A stretch of 64,000 bases of DNA from positions 31,965 through 95,964 of the forward strand of contig NZ_JAKEIP010000012.1 in NCBI RefSeq assembly GCF_021474425.1. Direction: 5' to 3'. This DNA comes from Streptomyces muensis. GTDB taxonomy: Bacteria; Actinomycetota; Actinomycetes; Streptomycetales; Streptomycetaceae. The notes under the pieces were generated by a model that did not search any database, was not told where the DNA came from, and saw only the letters and a program-made list of their open reading frames with translations. Positions 1 through 8,616 of the stretch are shown here, one piece after another. Numbering within the stretch: position 1 is the stretch's first letter; every line of letters begins with the position of its first letter. The translations under genes and the position numbers were made by a program.

Positions 1-171
1 GCCCAGCGACCGCAGGCTCTCGATGTGGAAGATCCGCTGGATGTCCTCCCCGGAATACTCCCGATAGCCGGAGCCGGTACGGCCCGAAGGACACACCAGT
101 CCCAGCGACTCGTAATGCCGGAGCATGCGGGCACTGACCCCGGACCGTCGCGCCACCTCACCGATCAACAC
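1..171 (-). CDS. MerR-family transcriptional regulator, N-terminal part (cut by window edge)
   Basis: Only the first 57 codons lie in the window. They begin at a GTG at 171 and read MLIGEVARRSGVSARMLRHY followed by ESLGL and GYREYS, the classic MerR winged-helix DNA-binding domain. The start is three bases after the stop of the HEAT-repeat gene at 175, so the two are cotranscribed. Family members bind a palindrome in an over-long promoter spacer and untwist it when a ligand binds; such a site lies upstream of the operon (882-912). The effector domain is outside the window, so the ligand is unknown. Confidence 0.9.
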   Translation of the reverse strand, partial: MLIGEVARRSGVSARMLRHYESLGLVCPSGRTGSGYREYSGEDIQRIFHIESLRSLG

Positions 172-174
172 GCC

Positions 175-858
175 CTATCGTCCCTCCTCGCCGGACCCGC
201 CGAGGGCCACGACGCGCTTCGCCTCCTCGATCGCGTACTCGAATCCAGTGTCGGGGTCGCGCAGCAGCCGTTGTGTGGCGAGCGCGTGCGCGCGGGCGCG
301 CGGGTCGGGCGCCGTCGTCGCGGCGCGCAGGGCCGGCTCGATCACCTCGCCCAGCGCGACCAGCGCCCGGCTGAGGCTCAGCTGCGTCTCCCGGCCGCCG
401 CGTCCGAGCTGCGACGCCAGGGCCTTGGCCAACTCGGGCTCCTCTCCTTCCGGTACGAGCACGACCGCCGCCCGCCAGGCGCTGCGCGCGACCTCGTCGT
501 CGGCGTCCGTCAGGAGCGACAAGGTGATGGCCGGCCACGCCTGGCGGTCCCCGATCTTGGACAGCGTGTGCAGGGCCTGGCTGCGTGCCTGCGCGCGCTC
601 CGAGCGGACTTCGCGGAGCAGCGCGGGCAGTGTCGCGGACACCGGGTGGCGGGTGAGCGCCCAGGTCAGCATGTCGCGGACGAAGAACTCGGGCTCGATC
701 GCGCATCGCTCGACGAGCCTTTCGACGAAACGCGGGTCGGGTTTTGTGCCGACCGCCATTGCGGCCCGCAGTCGTACGGACGAACGGCCGTCCGCCAACC
801 CCTGGAGCGCTCCCTCCGCGTCCGTGTGCGCGTTCATGCCCTGTCCCGTGATCGTCAT
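175..858 (-). CDS. HEAT-repeat domain protein
   Basis: A 227-residue alpha-helical repeat protein. It is built from units of about 30 residues with HEAT-like pairs of amphipathic helices (for example RLRAAMAVG, RSQALHTLSKIGDRQAW, QLSLSRALVALGEVIEPAL). HEAT repeats are protein-protein scaffolds; no catalytic motif is visible. I start at the ATG at 858 because GAGGAGG sits eight bases upstream; an in-frame ATG at 882 would place that site inside the gene. It is first in an operon with the MerR regulator, so it may modulate or be controlled by that regulator. The partner role is inference. Confidence 0.85.
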   Translation of the reverse strand: MTITGQGMNAHTDAEGALQGLADGRSSVRLRAAMAVGTKPDPRFVERLVERCAIEPEFFVRDMLTWALTRHPVSATLPALLREVRSERAQARSQALHTLSKIGDRQAWPAITLSLLTDADDEVARSAWRAAVVLVPEGEEPELAKALASQLGRGGRETQLSLSRALVALGEVIEPALRAATTAPDPRARAHALATQRLLRDPDTGFEYAIEEAKRVVALGGSGEEGR

Positions 859-881
859 CGCGACCACCTCCTCGGCGGCCA

Positions 882-912
882 AGTGAAGGCCTTGTCACGG
901 TGTCAAGGTCAA
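882..912 (-). promoter_or_regulatory. MerR-type promoter with 19-bp spacer and palindromic operator
   Basis: On the minus strand, TTGACC (907-912) and TTCACT (882-887) are separated by exactly 19 bp. The spacer is almost filled by a near-perfect 19-bp palindrome at 890-908, CCTTGACACCGTGACAAGG. A 19-bp rather than 17-bp spacer with an internal palindrome is the hallmark of promoters controlled by MerR proteins, and the first operon downstream (HEAT gene, start 858) carries a merR gene. Autoregulation is therefore likely. Confidence 0.7.
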
Positions 913-947
913 ACAGGGCCCTCTTGCTCCTGCTCCGCGAGGTGACG

Positions 948-1679
948 TCAGCGGTGCTCGGGGTTGTCCGCACCCGGGCGGCAACCGGCGTCCCACTGTG
1001 AGCGCTGGTTGCCGTGGGCGGGGATGCCGCCGGCGCGTTTCAGCAGGGCGGCGATGTGCATCAGGTTCCAGGTCATGAAGCTGGTGTTGCGGTTGGTGAA
1101 GTCGTTCTCCGGGCCGCCGGAACCCGGGTCGAGGTACGACGGCCCGGGCCCGGCAGGACCGATCCAGCCGGCGTCCGCCTGGGGCGGGATCGTGTAGCCG
1201 AGGTGCTGGAGGCTGTAGAGGACGTTCATCGCGCAGTGCTTCACTCCGTCCTCGTTGCCGGTGATCAGACAGCCGCCGACGCGACCGTAGTAGGCGTACT
1301 GCCCCTGGGAGTTGAGCAGTGAGGAGCAGGCGTAGAGACGCTCGATGATCCGCTTGGTGACCGAGCTGTTGTCGCCGAGCCAGATCGGGCCGGCGAGCAC
1401 CAGGATGTCCGCGGCCATCACCTTCTCGTACAGGGCCGGCCAGGCGTCGGTGGCCAAGCCGTGTTCCGTCATGTCCGGGTAGACGCCGGGAGCGATGTCG
1501 TGGTCGACGGCGCGGATCAGGTCCGTTCGCACGCCGCCGGTCTCCATGACGGCCCGGCTCTTGTCGATCAGGCCCTGGGTGTGGCTGAGCTGCGGGGACG
1601 GTTTGAGCGTGCAGTTGATGTACAGGGCGGTCAGGTCGTCGTAGCGGGACGGGGTGTCGGTCGAGAGTGAGGATGTCAT
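948..1679 (-). CDS. NADPH-dependent FMN reductase / flavodoxin-like protein
   Basis: 243 residues. The protein shows the flavodoxin-fold pattern of FMN reductases: a beta strand LTALYINCTLKPSPQ, then SHTQGLIDKSRAVM, the segment ADILVLAGPIWLGDNSS that corresponds to the FMN-contacting loop, and YYGRVGGCLITGNEDG. The family reduces quinones, azo dyes or other acceptors with NAD(P)H, or supplies reduced flavin; the substrate here cannot be told. The start is the ATG at 1679. The gene is divergent from the epimerase at 1804 and is followed 89 bases later by the HEAT/MerR operon on the same strand. Confidence 0.8.
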   Translation of the reverse strand: MTSSLSTDTPSRYDDLTALYINCTLKPSPQLSHTQGLIDKSRAVMETGGVRTDLIRAVDHDIAPGVYPDMTEHGLATDAWPALYEKVMAADILVLAGPIWLGDNSSVTKRIIERLYACSSLLNSQGQYAYYGRVGGCLITGNEDGVKHCAMNVLYSLQHLGYTIPPQADAGWIGPAGPGPSYLDPGSGGPENDFTNRNTSFMTWNLMHIAALLKRAGGIPAHGNQRSQWDAGCRPGADNPEHR

Positions 1680-1803
1680 GCGGGCAGCGTCTCGCGGGGC
1701 TTCCGTTTTGTCCCGGTCCGACGCACCCGCGCATGCCTTACGGAGTCATGACGTGCAGGCGTGGAACAGGGGCGCGGCGCCCGTACGGACCTAGCGTGGC
1801 CGT

Positions 1804-2805
1804 ATGCGTGTACTGGTCACCGGCGGTGCCGGGTTCATCGGGTCCCATGTGGTCGAGGCGCTCGCGGCACGCGGGCACGAGCCTGTCGTGTTCGATGTGC
1901 GGGAGGATCCCGGCGCGGACGTGCGGGACCCGGTGGCCGTGGGTCGCGCGCTGCGCGGTGTGGACGCCGTGTGCCATCAGGCCGCGATGGTGGGGCTCGG
2001 CAACGGGGTCGCCGACGCGGCCGAGTACGTCTCGCGCAACGACCTGGGGACCGCGGTGCTGCTCGCCGCCATGGCGGAGGCGGGCGTACGGCGTCTCGTG
2101 CTGGCCGGGTCGATGGTGGTCTACGGGGAGGGGCGGTACGCGTGCCCGCGGCACGGTGTCGTACGGCCCGGGCCGCGTGCCGTCGCCGACCTCGACGCGG
2201 GCCGGTTCGAGCCGACGTGCCCGGTGTGCGGGGCCGACCTCTCCCCCGGTCTGGTCGGCGAGGACGCCCCGGCCGATCCGCGGAACGTGTACGCGACGAC
2301 CAAGCTCACCCAGGAACACCTGGCCGCCGCCTGGGCCCGCTGCGCCGACGGATCGGCGGTGTCGCTGCGCTACCACAACGTGTACGGCCCCGGAATGCCC
2401 CGCGACACCCCGTACGCCGGTGTCGCCTCCTTCTTCCGTTCGGCGCTCGCCCGGGGTGAGGCGCCGCGGGTGTTCGAGGACGGGCGGCAGCGGCGGGACT
2501 TCGTGCACGTCCGGGACGTGGCGGCGGCCAACGTGGTGGCGTTGGAGGCCGCGGCCGCCCGGGGCGGGCTCACGGCGTACAACACCGGCAGCGGTGAGCC
2601 GCACACCGTCGGCGAGATGGCGCGGGCGCTGGCCGCCGCCCACGGCGGGCCCGATCCGGTCGTCACCGGTGAGTACCGGCTCGGGGACGTACGGCACATC
2701 ACGGCGGACTCGTCGCGGCTGCGCGAGGAGCTGGGGTGGAAGCCGGAGGTCGGGTTCGAGGAGGGCATGGCGGAGTTCGCCCGGTCCGGGATGCGCGGGG
2801 CGTAG
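1804..2805 (+). CDS. NAD-dependent sugar epimerase/dehydratase, extended SDR with Cys-rich insertion
   Basis: 333 residues with the extended SDR signature: the nucleotide-binding motif TGGAGFIGSH at residues 6-15, a catalytic YATTK (Y...K) and VYGPGMP. A feature not found in plain UDP-glucose epimerases is an insertion after VVYGEG with a Cys pair and HG (YACPRHG) and a second pair (TCPVCGADL), which looks like a zinc knuckle. I recall the same insertion in dTDP-L-rhamnose 4-epimerase-like proteins, but the substrate cannot be fixed here. The gene ends at a strong hairpin (2820-2864) and faces the sensor kinase gene. Confidence 0.85.
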   Translation: MRVLVTGGAGFIGSHVVEALAARGHEPVVFDVREDPGADVRDPVAVGRALRGVDAVCHQAAMVGLGNGVADAAEYVSRNDLGTAVLLAAMAEAGVRRLVLAGSMVVYGEGRYACPRHGVVRPGPRAVADLDAGRFEPTCPVCGADLSPGLVGEDAPADPRNVYATTKLTQEHLAAAWARCADGSAVSLRYHNVYGPGMPRDTPYAGVASFFRSALARGEAPRVFEDGRQRRDFVHVRDVAAANVVALEAAAARGGLTAYNTGSGEPHTVGEMARALAAAHGGPDPVVTGEYRLGDVRHITADSSRLREELGWKPEVGFEEGMAEFARSGMRGA

Positions 2806-2819
2806 GCCCCTGACGGACC

Positions 2820-2864
2820 GGTGGTGCTGCCCGCGTTCAGGAAGCGGCGGCGGGCAGCACCACC
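2820..2864 (+). terminator. Convergent hairpin terminator
   Basis: A perfect 15-bp inverted repeat (GGTGGTGCTGCCCGC at 2820-2834, complement at 2850-2864) with a 15-base loop lies between the epimerase gene and the convergent sensor kinase gene. The right arm encodes the last residues of the kinase, so the terminator of one gene is built from the coding end of the other. There is no U-tract, as is common for actinobacterial terminators. Confidence 0.75.
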
Positions 2865-3941
2865 TCGAAGCGGCAGCCGCCGGGGATGTTGCGTACGGTG
2901 GTCCGGCCGCTGTGTGCCTCCACGATCCCGCGGACGATGGCGAGGCCGAGCCCCGCGCCGGCCGGGGGTGTCCGGGCGTGCGTGCCGCGCCAGCCGGTGT
3001 CGAAGACGCGCGGCAGGTCCTCGTCCGGGATGCCTCCGCAGCCGTCCGTCACCGACAGCACCACGCCCTCGGCGGAACGCTCCACTGCGATGGCGACCGT
3101 GCCGTCGGCCGGGGTCCGGCGGATGGCGTTGACCAGCAGGTTGCCCAGCACCCGGCTCATCTCCTTGCCGTCCACCTCCACGGGGACCGGCTCGATGCGG
3201 CCGCCCACCAGCCGCACCCCGTATTCCCGGGCGAGCGGGTCGGCTCCCGCGAGGGCGTCGCCCACCAGGTCGTAGAGGGAGATCCGGGCGAGGGTCAGCG
3301 GGAGTGTGCCGGCGTGGATGCGGGAGAGTTCGAAGAGGTCGCCGACCATGTCGTTGAGGCGTTCCACCTCGGTGCGCATCTGCTTCAGATAGCGGTCGGG
3401 GTCGGCGGCGACGCCGTCCTCCAGGGCCTCGGACATGGCGCGCAGGCCGGCCAGTGGGGTGCGCAGGTCGTGCGAGATCCAGGCGACGAGTTCACGCCGG
3501 GAGGTCTCCAAGGCGCGTTCCCGTTCCCGGGACTCGGCGAGTCTGGCGCTGGTGGCCGCCAACTCGCGGCTGAGCGTGTCCAGTTCGGCGGTGGCCGGCT
3601 CGACGGGGGCCTGGAACGCGCCGCCGTCGCCGAAGGAGCGTGCGGCTATGGCGAGTTCGTGGCTGCGGGCGACGACCCAGCGGCCCAGCAGCAGCGCCGT
3701 GGCCAGGGAGACGACGGCCGCCATGGCGACGACGGTGGTGACGACGGTCAGGTCGTGCGGGGAGAGGAACATCGCCCAGGCGACGGCGAGCGTCCCCGCG
3801 AGCATGGCGACGACTCCGACCGCCGCGACCACGGTGAGCGAGGCGGTGAGCGAGCGGCGCCGGATCAGCCGCAGCACGCCCGCTCCGGTCAGACCGGAGG
3901 CGGCCGCGCCGGCGAAGGCGTACAGGGCGATCAGCAGGGTG

Positions 3942-3949
<8 letters not shown>
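2837..3949 (-). CDS. Membrane sensor histidine kinase (HisKA/HATPase_c)
   Basis: 370 residues. Hydrophobic segments near residues 5-28, 35-60 and 68-90 anchor it in the membrane with almost no extracellular part. A coiled linker follows, then the HisKA H-box SHDLRTPLAG with phosphorylated His160, the N-box GNLLVNAIR, the G1 box DGCGGIP, the F-box VFDTGWRG and the G2 box GAGLGLAI. With so little outside the membrane it may sense a stimulus within the bilayer. The ATG overlaps the end of the response regulator gene by 8 bp, so the two are translated together. Confidence 0.93.
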
Positions 3950-4685
<736 letters not shown>

Positions 4686-4807
4686 GCCCCCAGCCTCGCA
4701 CCGCGCCGCCTGAGATGCCGCGTCCGACCATCACCTCGCCTTCGACGTCCGCGTTTCGTAAGGAGCGGGAGTCCGTTATGTCCGCTTCGCGTTCGTAGGG
4801 TGAAAGC

Positions 4808-5503
4808 GTGACGACGACTTCTTCCGACGTCGACGTGGTGCTGCCCTGTCTGAACGAGGCCGAGGCCCTGCCCTGGGTTCTCGAACGGATCCCGCCGGGC
4901 TGGCGCGCACTCGTCGTCGACAACGGTTCCACCGACGGCTCGGCCGCCATCGCCCACGCGCTCGGCGCGACCGTCGTGCGCGAGACGCGCCGGGGCTTCG
5001 GCGCCGCCTGCCACGCCGGGCTGCGGGCCGCCACCGCCGACGTGGTGTGCTTCTGCGACTGCGACGCCTCCCTCGACCCGTCGCTGCTCGTGCCCTTCGT
5101 ACGCGAAGTGCGCGACGGCGAGGCCGATCTGGTGCTGGGCCGGCGACGCCCGCAGGGGCGGGGCGCGTGGCCCGCGCACGCCCGCGTCGGCAACCTCGCG
5201 CTCGCGCGGATGCTGCGCCGCCGCACCGGACTGCGACTGCACGACCTCGGTCCGCTGCGCGCCGCCCGCCGGGAGCCGCTGCTCGCCCTCGGCCTCACCG
5301 ACCGGCGCAGCGGCTATCCGCTCCAGATGGTCGTGCGCGCGGCCGACGCCGGCTGGCGGATCGCGGAGCACGACGTGCCGTACCTGCCGCGCTCCGGGGC
5401 CTCGAAGGTGACGGGTACCTGGCGGGGCACCTGGCAGGCCGTGCGGGACATGAGTCGCGTGCTGGGCGAGACGCCCGCGCATGGAGGAGGAACCGTCCGT
5501 TGA
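4808..5503 (+). CDS. Family 2 glycosyltransferase (GT-A fold)
   Basis: 231 residues with a GT2 fold: DVDVVLPCLNEAEALPWVL at the start, VVDNGSTDGS as nucleotide contact, and CFCDCDASLDP carrying the metal-binding DxD-like motif. No membrane helix is seen, so it works at the inner face of the membrane, as dolichyl-phosphate-sugar synthase-like enzymes do. It starts at GTG 4808 after GGTGAA. It overlaps the next gene by 4 bases (TTGA), making a translationally coupled cluster with the TIGR04282-like and methyltransferase genes. The acceptor is unknown. Confidence 0.88.
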   Translation: MTTTSSDVDVVLPCLNEAEALPWVLERIPPGWRALVVDNGSTDGSAAIAHALGATVVRETRRGFGAACHAGLRAATADVVCFCDCDASLDPSLLVPFVREVRDGEADLVLGRRRPQGRGAWPAHARVGNLALARMLRRRTGLRLHDLGPLRAARREPLLALGLTDRRSGYPLQMVVRAADAGWRIAEHDVPYLPRSGASKVTGTWRGTWQAVRDMSRVLGETPAHGGGTVR

Positions 5504-6186
5504 GTGTGTCGACCACGCTGCTCGTCATCGCCAAGGAACCGCGACCTGGCCGGGTCAAGACCCGGCTCACCCCGCCGTTCACGCCCGAGGAGGCGGCCGG
5601 GCTGGCCGAGGCGGCCCTCGCCGACACCCTCCACGCGGTGGCGGCCGTATCCGCCGCCCGGCGGGTCCTCGTCCTCGACGGCACCCCCGGTCCCTGGCTG
5701 CCGCCCCGCTTCGACGTCGTACCGCAGTGCGCGGGCGGCCTGGACGAGCGCCTGGCGGACGCCTTCGCGCGCTGCGCCGGCCCGGCCCTGCTGATCGGGA
5801 TGGACACCCCGCAGGTGACACCCGAACTGCTCGACGTCGACTTCTCCGACTGCGACGCCTGGTTCGGGCCTGCCGAGGACGGCGGCTTCTGGGCGCTCGG
5901 ACTGGCCGAACCCGACCCCGGTCTGCTGCGGGGCGTTCCCATGTCGACCGCCGTGACGGGCGCGCTGCAACGCGAGCGGCTGATCCGCGCGGGGCTGCGG
6001 GTGCGCGACCTGCCCCGGATGCGCGACGTCGACACCGCCGCCGACGCCCACGCCGTCGCCGCGCTGGCCCCGCACAGCCGGTTCGCCGCACGACTGGCCC
6101 GGTGCATGGCGGTCGCGGGAGCCGACTCCTCCCGGGAATCCGGGCCGGCAACGCGGCCGGCCACGCCCCCGGCCGGCCCCCGATGA
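5500..6186 (+). CDS. TIGR04282/DUF2064-family nucleotidyl/glycosyltransferase-like protein
   Basis: 228 residues. The motif LLVIAKEPRPGRVKTRL at the N-terminus and LIGMDTPQVTPELL in the middle place it in the DUF2064 family, related to CofC-type and sugar nucleotidyltransferases. It is regularly found next to GT2 enzymes. I choose TTG at 5500 because GGAGGAGG at 5483-5490 is optimally spaced and the start overlaps the GT2 stop; GTG 5506 is the alternative. The exact reaction is not established for the family. It ends in an ATGA overlap with the methyltransferase gene. Confidence 0.82.
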   Translation: MSVSTTLLVIAKEPRPGRVKTRLTPPFTPEEAAGLAEAALADTLHAVAAVSAARRVLVLDGTPGPWLPPRFDVVPQCAGGLDERLADAFARCAGPALLIGMDTPQVTPELLDVDFSDCDAWFGPAEDGGFWALGLAEPDPGLLRGVPMSTAVTGALQRERLIRAGLRVRDLPRMRDVDTAADAHAVAALAPHSRFAARLARCMAVAGADSSRESGPATRPATPPAGPR

Positions 6187-6947
6187 GCACCGTGCCCGCC
6201 ACCACCGCCGCCTGGGCGGCCGCCGACCCCTACGCGGCCGCCCTGCGCTGCGGCCACGGCCCGCTGTTCCTGCGCCGCACCGACGGCTGGCTGCTGCCGC
6301 TGGAGGTGGAACGCTGGTGCGCCCGGGCCGACGCGGTCGACCGGGCGGTGCTCGACCGGTGCGAGGGCACCGTGCTGGACGTGGGGTGCGGGCCGGGACG
6401 GCTGGTGGCGGAACTGGCCACCCGGGGCCGGGCCGTGCTCGGCATCGACGTCAGCGCGGCCGCCGTCGACCGCACCGTGCGGCTCGGCGGCCCGGCGCTG
6501 CGGCGCTCGGTCTTCGAGCCGCTGCCCGGCGAGGGCCGCTGGGGCACGGTCCTGCTCATGGACGGCAACGTCGGCATCGGCGGCGACCCGCGCGCCCTGC
6601 TGGACCGGGTGGCCGCGCTGCTGCGCCCCGGCGGCCTGCTGATCGCCGAGACCGCACCGGTGGACGTCGACGAACGCGCCCAGGTGCAGGTCGTCGGCCC
6701 CACCGCCTCCGGTGAGGCCGACGACCACTTTCCCTGGGCGCGGCTCGGCAGCATGGCGCTGCTGCGGTACGCGCGGGGCTGGGAGCGTGCCGGTCAGTGG
6801 ACGGCGGGCGGACGCTGCTTCGTCGCCCTGCGCAGCCGCCGCAGTCGCACCGCCAGCAGCAGTGCCGAGCCGCCGAAGAGGACGGCGGTGATCAGCAGCC
6901 AACGGGTGAGGAACCCGACCTCCGGCAGCCCGGTGGCGGACGGGTAG
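6183..6947 (+). CDS. Class I SAM-dependent methyltransferase
   Basis: 254 residues. SAM-binding motif I is VLDVGCGPGRLVAEL; post-motif acidic residue in GIDVS; motif III region LLRPGGLLIAET. The ATG overlaps the previous stop (ATGA). The natural end of the fold seems to be near FVALRS; the last 40 or so residues (RRSRTASSSAEPPKR...) are low-complexity and arise because the frame runs 154 bases into the opposite-strand membrane protein gene. Either the normal stop has been lost or the tail is real. Substrate unknown; the context suggests a glycan or lipid-linked sugar. Confidence 0.82.
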   Translation: MSTVPATTAAWAAADPYAAALRCGHGPLFLRRTDGWLLPLEVERWCARADAVDRAVLDRCEGTVLDVGCGPGRLVAELATRGRAVLGIDVSAAAVDRTVRLGGPALRRSVFEPLPGEGRWGTVLLMDGNVGIGGDPRALLDRVAALLRPGGLLIAETAPVDVDERAQVQVVGPTASGEADDHFPWARLGSMALLRYARGWERAGQWTAGGRCFVALRSRRSRTASSSAEPPKRTAVISSQRVRNPTSGSPVADG

Positions 6948-7264
6948 CGCTGCTCCACCCTCCCGCTGATCAGCGGAAACCACACGAGAAGGAGCAGTCC
7001 GGACAGGGCCGCCGGTACGCGCACGTACATCGCCCAGTCCCGGCGCCGCACAGCGCCGAGTCCCCGTACGGTCGCCCGGTCCAGGGTCGCGTAGAGCGGC
7101 AGCAGCACCAGGTCGTGCAGCACTGCCGCGCCCACGAACCACAGCGCCACGCCGAACCAGTCGTCCGCGAGGAGCCGGATCCCCGCGTAGGCGGCGAGCG
7201 CGAACGAGCAGGCGAGCAGCAGGAGTTGGAAGGGGCTTCCGAGGGGGATCCGCGGCGGGCGCAT
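6794..7264 (-). CDS. Small integral membrane protein
   Basis: 156 residues with about four membrane helices (LLLLACSFALAAYAGI, VALWFVGAAVLHDLVLLPLYA, YVRVPAALSGLLLLVWFPL, WLLITAVLFGGSALLLAV) and a basic C-terminus. Its ATG shares one base with the stop of the molybdoenzyme gene (TGATG), so the two are coupled and it is probably a membrane partner of that enzyme. Its 3' end overlaps the convergent methyltransferase gene by 154 bases. Not recognised as a named family. Confidence 0.75.
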   Translation of the reverse strand: MRPPRIPLGSPFQLLLLACSFALAAYAGIRLLADDWFGVALWFVGAAVLHDLVLLPLYATLDRATVRGLGAVRRRDWAMYVRVPAALSGLLLLVWFPLISGRVEQRYPSATGLPEVGFLTRWLLITAVLFGGSALLLAVRLRRLRRATKQRPPAVH

Positions 7265-8502
7265 CACAGGTCTCCGAACGTCATCCGGGCCACCCACTTG
7301 GTGTTGAGCACACCGGGTGCGGCGGGCACGATGATGCGTGCCGGGTAGCCGTGGTCGGGGGACAGCTCCTCGCCGTTGACGTACAGGGCGAGCAGGGAGC
7401 GGGGGTCGGCCACCTGGTTGGCGCGCAGGGCGGCTTTCCGGAAGGCGCCGCGTCGCTGGAGGGACTCGACGAACAGGTCGGGCGGGTCGTCGTGGCCGAC
7501 GAGCGCCGCGAGGTCGCGCAGCCGCACCCCGCGCCACCACTGGTCGGACGTCGACCATCCCTCGACGCAGGCGATGGGCAACGCCGAGCTGTGCAGGGGG
7601 AGTTCGAGGAGCCTGGAGCGGCTCAGGCGGACGGTGCCGGTGCGTCCTGTCACCACGAGCTGCCAGGCGTCGGCGCCCGTCTCCGCCGCGTCGATGCCGG
7701 CGTACGCGGCGGTCTTGTTGATCTGGAAGCCGTTCGGTCCGCTGCCGGGTTCGCGGCCGCCATGGGGTGCGAGGAGCGCGGTGCGCCGCAGTGGGCCGTC
7801 GAAGCTCTGCCCGGCCGTGGTGGCGAACAGCAGCAGCGAGCCACCTCCGACGAACCACAGGGCGCCGCGCCGGGAGACGGTCGGGTCGGCGGGGCGCGGT
7901 GACACCAGGTCGTTCTTCTCCTCGCGGAGCTGTCGCAGGTTGCGCAGCGCGATGGGCATCTTCAGCAGCGCGTGGGCGACGAACGCGGCGAAGAACACCC
8001 AGGCGCCGTAGAAGTGCAGGGGGTAGAAGGAGCCGGGGAAGACGTAGTCGAGCTGGACGTTGAGCACCCCGGTGACGAACTCGAACAGCCCGCCGCCGAC
8101 CAGGAGCAGCAGGGAGATCCGCTCCAGGGCGTGTGTGAGCGAGCGGGCCGGGGGCAGGGCGAACAGCCTCGGTACGACGGACCACAGCTTGGCGAGCAGG
8201 ACGGGGATCAGGGTGATGCCGAGGGTGACGTGGACGCCCTGGTTGAGCCGGTACAGCCAGTGCGGGTTCGTCGGCCAGGCGAAGAGGTAGAAGCCGAGGA
8301 TCCCCTTGTCCGGGGTCTTGTCGTTCACCGGCGACAGGTCCGGGTTGTAGGCCGCGTACGAGACCAGGCCCGTCACGAACAGCACGGTGATGCCGACGAG
8401 CAGGACGAGGCCCAGCACCGAGGTGAACCAGGGGCCGCGCAGCGGGCTGCGCCAGAAGCCCGGTGAGGAGGGGAGCCGCGTATCGCGTGGATCGTCTCGC
8501 AT
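7264..8502 (-). CDS. Membrane-anchored molybdopterin-dependent oxidoreductase
   Basis: 412 residues in two parts. The N-terminal half (about 1-200) has five or so membrane helices with histidines in a cytochrome b561-like layout (NQGVHVTLGITLIPVLLAKLW, FYPLHFYGAWVFFAAFVAHALLKM). The C-terminal half is a sulfite-oxidase-type molybdopterin domain with the cofactor cysteine in LPIACVEGWSTSDQWWRGV and LYVNGEELSPDHGYPARII. The helix-plus-domain fusion suggests an enzyme held at the outer membrane face and fed electrons through the membrane, as in MsrPQ-like systems; that is inference. Start ATG 8502. Confidence 0.85.
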   Translation of the reverse strand: MRDDPRDTRLPSSPGFWRSPLRGPWFTSVLGLVLLVGITVLFVTGLVSYAAYNPDLSPVNDKTPDKGILGFYLFAWPTNPHWLYRLNQGVHVTLGITLIPVLLAKLWSVVPRLFALPPARSLTHALERISLLLLVGGGLFEFVTGVLNVQLDYVFPGSFYPLHFYGAWVFFAAFVAHALLKMPIALRNLRQLREEKNDLVSPRPADPTVSRRGALWFVGGGSLLLFATTAGQSFDGPLRRTALLAPHGGREPGSGPNGFQINKTAAYAGIDAAETGADAWQLVVTGRTGTVRLSRSRLLELPLHSSALPIACVEGWSTSDQWWRGVRLRDLAALVGHDDPPDLFVESLQRRGAFRKAALRANQVADPRSLLALYVNGEELSPDHGYPARIIVPAAPGVLNTKWVARMTFGDL

Positions 8503-8616
8503 GGCCCGACCGTAGGCCCGGACCTGCCCGGGAATGGGTGCGTAAACGATGACGAAACGCTGACGTCCGGCCCGGACGGCGGTCCGCACCCGCCCTGTCG
8601 GCCTAGCGTTCCGGGC

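Noticed and set aside
5295..7142. 615-codon minus-strand open frame opposite the glycosyltransferase and methyltransferase genes
   Set aside because: Shadow of the plus-strand cluster, composition random-like, no ribosome site, no motif.
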